From an uncultured Prevotellaceae bacterium (GTDB taxonomy: Bacteria; Bacteroidota; Bacteroidia; Bacteroidales; Bacteroidaceae), in the NCBI GenBank assembly GCA_900314715.1, contig OMWI01000006.1:1-64000 (forward strand): a stretch of DNA of 64,000 bases. Direction: 5' to 3'. A program made the position numbers and the translations under genes. A model generated the notes under the pieces. The model ran no database searches and was not told where the DNA came from. It worked only from the letters and a program-made list of their open reading frames with translations. Positions 61,351-64,000 of the stretch are shown here, piece after piece. The stretch's first letter is position 1. Each line of letters begins with the position of its first letter.

Positions 61351-61607
61351 AACTTTACCCTTTCCTTTCCGACATAAAGGTTCGCGCCTCACGGCGGTCA
61401 CCTATACATCTATTAATATGAAACATTTAGTTATCCTTAAACTCTCAATCTTTTTAGCCTTCACTAAGACCTTCTTTTTCTTTTGTTATCCTTAATTGCA
61501 ATCTTTACCTTTGAGTAATCCCTACTCTCAATCTTTTTCCTTCTCTAAAGCTTTATACCAAAACTATTGTCTAACTATGCTTTCTGTTTTTTGACGATGC
61601 AAAGGTA
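61351..61607 (-). ncRNA. long leader or small RNA upstream of the 28-codon gene
   Basis: A -7 box TACCTTTG (minus, 61,600-61,607) starts a transcript with repeated AAAGATTGAGAGT and AAGGATAACTAAA words, then GGTGACCGCCGTGAGGCGCG with self-complementarity just before the small frame. It may be a structured RNA in its own right. Confidence 0.4.
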
Positions 61608-61639
61608 AGATGTTTTTGGTTTATATGGAATATTTCAAA

Positions 61640-61864
61640 GCGTTTTTCCACCAAAAATACCATCCTTCTTGACCTACGTCAATAGTGTTGTGTGCGAACA
61701 CAATTGCATGTTTGATGTAGGAAGGATGATGTTTGAAGTATTTCGCCTATGGCGAGTATGAAAGTGTTGATGGTAGAAATTTTACCTTAAATCCTTCTTT
61801 CCTTCTTATCTCGCTGTAAAGCGAAATACGTCCTCCTTCCACCTTCCAACATCCTCCTTCAAAT
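61640..61864. other. spacer downstream of the GH2 gene
   Basis: Contains an imperfect inverted repeat (CATCCTTC..CCTACGTCAA against TTGATGTAGGAAGGATG, 61,662-61,729, with GTGTTGTGTGCGAACACAA inside) and a fragment of the AGGAAGGTGGAAG family at about 61,829-61,860. Confidence 0.5.
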
Positions 61865-64000
61865 TCATTCTTCATTAAAAACAAGTACGGCATCTTGCAA
61901 CAATGGCGATGATACTCTGATGGTGATTTTGCCAGATTGGTCGGTGGATTGAACATAGGCAAGTAGCCGTCCTTGATAAGCTCTTTGATGGAAATCACGC
62001 AAGTTGGATGTGTCTTGAATGTTACTGTTTTCCAACGCCAACAATCTTCCTGCTCCTGTCACCATACATGTGATGTCGTTGTCGCCAAGTTTTACCACGT
62101 TGCCTTCTTCATCTACGATTTCGATAGTGAGATGAGCCACTTCACCATTGCCTTTTAGCACTTTCTTATCTGATAGTATGCGTAAAGCGTATGGGCGACC
62201 GCTCGTTTTGATTTCGTAAGATACATGGCTCTTGGTTCCTTCTGCCTTTAGCGTACCTGCTTGATAAGGAATGTCCCAATAGAATACGCCAGTAGCAGAA
62301 TCTAATTTTGCGGTTTCAGAAATAGGATTGCCATTGAGCGTGAGCGTCACCGCAGGTTCGTTTGTATAACAAACCACTCTTACTTGTTGTCCTTCGCGAT
62401 AATTCCATACATCGGGAGCATCCGTAGAAACCCAATAGCCCCTTCTTCCACCATTACGTCTGCCCATCATGGGATAAGTACCGATGTAACAAACAGGTTT
62501 GTCGCTCCATAATGAAGCCCGATACCAACCACGAGGTTTGATGAAACCACCGTAGTCAATCAAACCTGCCGAAGAACCACGAGCTGGCCATGCGCCACTC
62601 TCTCCCAAGTAATCTGCACCTGTCCAAAGGAATTGTCCGAAGATAAACGGATTGTCAGTAACGGCTTTCCAAGCAGGTAAGTCATGACGGTTCTCAGAAC
62701 CGTATATCACTCGTTTGGGATAACGTTGGTGGTCGGTTTGATAACGATCTTCCGTGTAATTATATCCCACTACATCCAAGGCGGTAGGATAATCCGTTTC
62801 ATTGCTCATTACCACACCCGCCAATGCACCAGTTACAGGTCGTGATAAGTCAACACTACGAACTGCAGCTGCCAACTTTTGTGCAATTACTCCCAAACCT
62901 TGTGCATGAGGTTGGTTGGGTTTATATCCACCATACATGGGTTGACTGATAGAAGAACCATCAAGTATTGGGTGAGAATATGGATCATTGGGATAATCCA
63001 CCTCATTGCCAATGCTCCACAAGAAAATAGATGGGTGATTTCGGTCGCGACGCACCATATCCATCACGTCTCGTTCCATCCATTCCTTGAAGAAATCGAA
63101 CGAACCATCATAACCTGGTTCACCTCTGTTCCATCCTTTTATCCACTTGCGTTTCGGAAATTCCCACTCATCGAAAGCCTCGTCTTTTACCAACAATCCC
63201 ATCTCATCACAAAGGTCATAGAGTGCGGGAGCTTGCGGATTATGACTCATCCTGATGGCATTCACGCCAATCTTCTTGAGGTTTTCCAACCTTCGTTTCC
63301 ATACATCGCGCGGAACTACGGCTCCCAAAGCACCAGCATCATGATGCAAACATACTCCTTTCACTTTCATCCATTGACCATTCAAGGCAAATCCCTTATT
63401 GGGGTCGAATTGCAAGGTTCGCAATCCTGCTCGCATCTCACTACGATCAATCTCCGTTCCGTTATGGATAAGTTTTGTCAAGATGGTATATAGATATGGG
63501 TCATCAAGATTCCATCTATGTGGTTGTGATAGTTTCAACTTTATGGTTTTCTTTTCGGCAACTCCGATTTTACAAGAAGATTGAGCCACTTGTTTACCGT
63601 TGGCATCAAGAATGGAGATTTCAGTAGAAAACAATCCATCATCTGTACTATCCAAATGATTTTCTGTTTGTACGTCAACTTCTATCTCTGCTTGTTTTGC
63701 ATTGATTTTCAAAAGACGATAGGCAGAGCCCCATTGAGCCAGATGTGTTTTTGATGCGGAAATCATCCACACGTCACGATATATGCCACTTCCCGTGTAC
63801 CAACGAGAATCGGCATATTTACTATGATCTACTTTCACCGCCAACACGTTTTCCCCATTTATATTTAAATAAGGTGTCATGTCGTACATGAAAGAAACAT
63901 AACCATTGGGGCGTTTTCCTAACAAATGCCCATTCAGGTAAATCTCAGAACGATTATAGACACCTTCAAAATAGATATAGTGCATGGCATCGGTATCATT
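61865..64000 (-). CDS. glycoside hydrolase family 2 protein (beta-galactosidase type), N-terminus outside the window
   Basis: At least 711 residues; the frame is open to the right edge. A jelly-roll carbohydrate-binding part (YFEGVYNRSEIYLNGHLLG) is followed by the Ig-like domain and the TIM barrel with MRAGLRTLQFDPNKGFALNG, GVCLHHDAGALG and the acid/base Glu in SIFLWSIGNEVDYPND. The nucleophile is likely the Glu of IYGSENRHD. A DUF4982/Ig-like part ends the protein. Such enzymes act on beta-galactosides or related plant or host glycans, in the periplasm. Complete assessment needs the upstream sequence. Confidence 0.93.
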   Translation of the reverse strand, partial: NDTDAMHYIYFEGVYNRSEIYLNGHLLGKRPNGYVSFMYDMTPYLNINGENVLAVKVDHSKYADSRWYTGSGIYRDVWMISASKTHLAQWGSAYRLLKINAKQAEIEVDVQTENHLDSTDDGLFSTEISILDANGKQVAQSSCKIGVAEKKTIKLKLSQPHRWNLDDPYLYTILTKLIHNGTEIDRSEMRAGLRTLQFDPNKGFALNGQWMKVKGVCLHHDAGALGAVVPRDVWKRRLENLKKIGVNAIRMSHNPQAPALYDLCDEMGLLVKDEAFDEWEFPKRKWIKGWNRGEPGYDGSFDFFKEWMERDVMDMVRRDRNHPSIFLWSIGNEVDYPNDPYSHPILDGSSISQPMYGGYKPNQPHAQGLGVIAQKLAAAVRSVDLSRPVTGALAGVVMSNETDYPTALDVVGYNYTEDRYQTDHQRYPKRVIYGSENRHDLPAWKAVTDNPFIFGQFLWTGADYLGESGAWPARGSSAGLIDYGGFIKPRGWYRASLWSDKPVCYIGTYPMMGRRNGGRRGYWVSTDAPDVWNYREGQQVRVVCYTNEPAVTLTLNGNPISETAKLDSATGVFYWDIPYQAGTLKAEGTKSHVSYEIKTSGRPYALRILSDKKVLKGNGEVAHLTIEIVDEEGNVVKLGDNDITCMVTGAGRLLALENSNIQDTSNLRDFHQRAYQGRLLAYVQSTDQSGKITIRVSSPLLQDAVLVFNEE

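Noticed and set aside
61151-61495. 114-codon plus-strand frame
   Set aside because: It covers the terminator and the small minus-strand peptide gene, with no promoter, ribosome site or recognisable motif.

Overview
The window reads as a chromosomal segment of a Bacteroidales bacterium, most likely Prevotella or a close relative. Three things point there. Many genes are preceded by the Bacteroidetes -7 promoter box TAnnTTTG rather than a sigma70 -10, and most starts lack a strong Shine-Dalgarno. Gene neighbourhoods such as the DUF4290 gene next to murA, and holA divergent from a small HSDR_N protein, are typical of the group. Hallmark families are present: a hybrid two-component propeller regulator, LytTR/LytS signalling, sigma factors coupled to envelope proteins, and GH2 and six-hairpin glycosidases. 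Species cannot be fixed from sequence reading alone.

Layout. 0-8.4 kb is housekeeping: a partial tRNA and the SRP RNA, nadD-gmk-yicC leftwards, then tsaB, DUF4290, murA, rimM, dxr and rseP rightwards. 8.4-14.9 kb is accessory: an orphan promoter, a broken propeller regulator fused to the tail of another gene, a secreted nuclease/phosphatase-fold protein, an ECF sigma factor fused to a membrane anchor and outer-membrane barrel, and a lipoprotein. A 40-bp element is shared by the last two. 15-24.8 kb holds metG, an M23/LysM peptidase, recG-ispD, a DJ-1 protein, nadK and an ABC exporter. 24.8-30.2 kb is an envelope cluster: a thioredoxin-TonB fusion, a MacB-type ATPase, two MacB permeases and a MacA-type adaptor. 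31.3-36.8 kb is an island-like stretch with a small HTH protein, two overlapping unknown genes and a VirE/DUF3987-like gene, bounded by related repeats. 37-48.6 kb has a glycosidase, a lone ABC ATPase, an SF1 helicase, a second sigma/membrane-protein pair, hpt-adk-obgE-pgeF and another M23 protein. 48.7-54.6 kb carries pyrK-pyrD-AICAR formyltransferase-small basic protein, an XRE regulator, a 0.77-kb AT-rich gap, and holA. 54.6-64 kb carries a mutarotase, a LytTR/LytS pair, a patatin-barrel protein, a 28-residue peptide with a long leader, and a GH2 glycosidase cut by the window edge.

Most distinctive signals: (1) the sigma factor-transmembrane-barrel fusion and its duplicated promoter-like element, which look like a self-contained envelope-sensing circuit; (2) two 300-bp copies of an element with (AAGACCTCCCGT)n inverted arms whose centres lie in opposite orientation, as expected of an invertible segment; (3) intergenic-type palindromic repeats inserted in frame inside the VirE/DUF3987-like gene; (4) several other families of short iterated motifs arranged as inverted pairs between genes. 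All functional statements are inferred from motifs and family knowledge; no database search was run.
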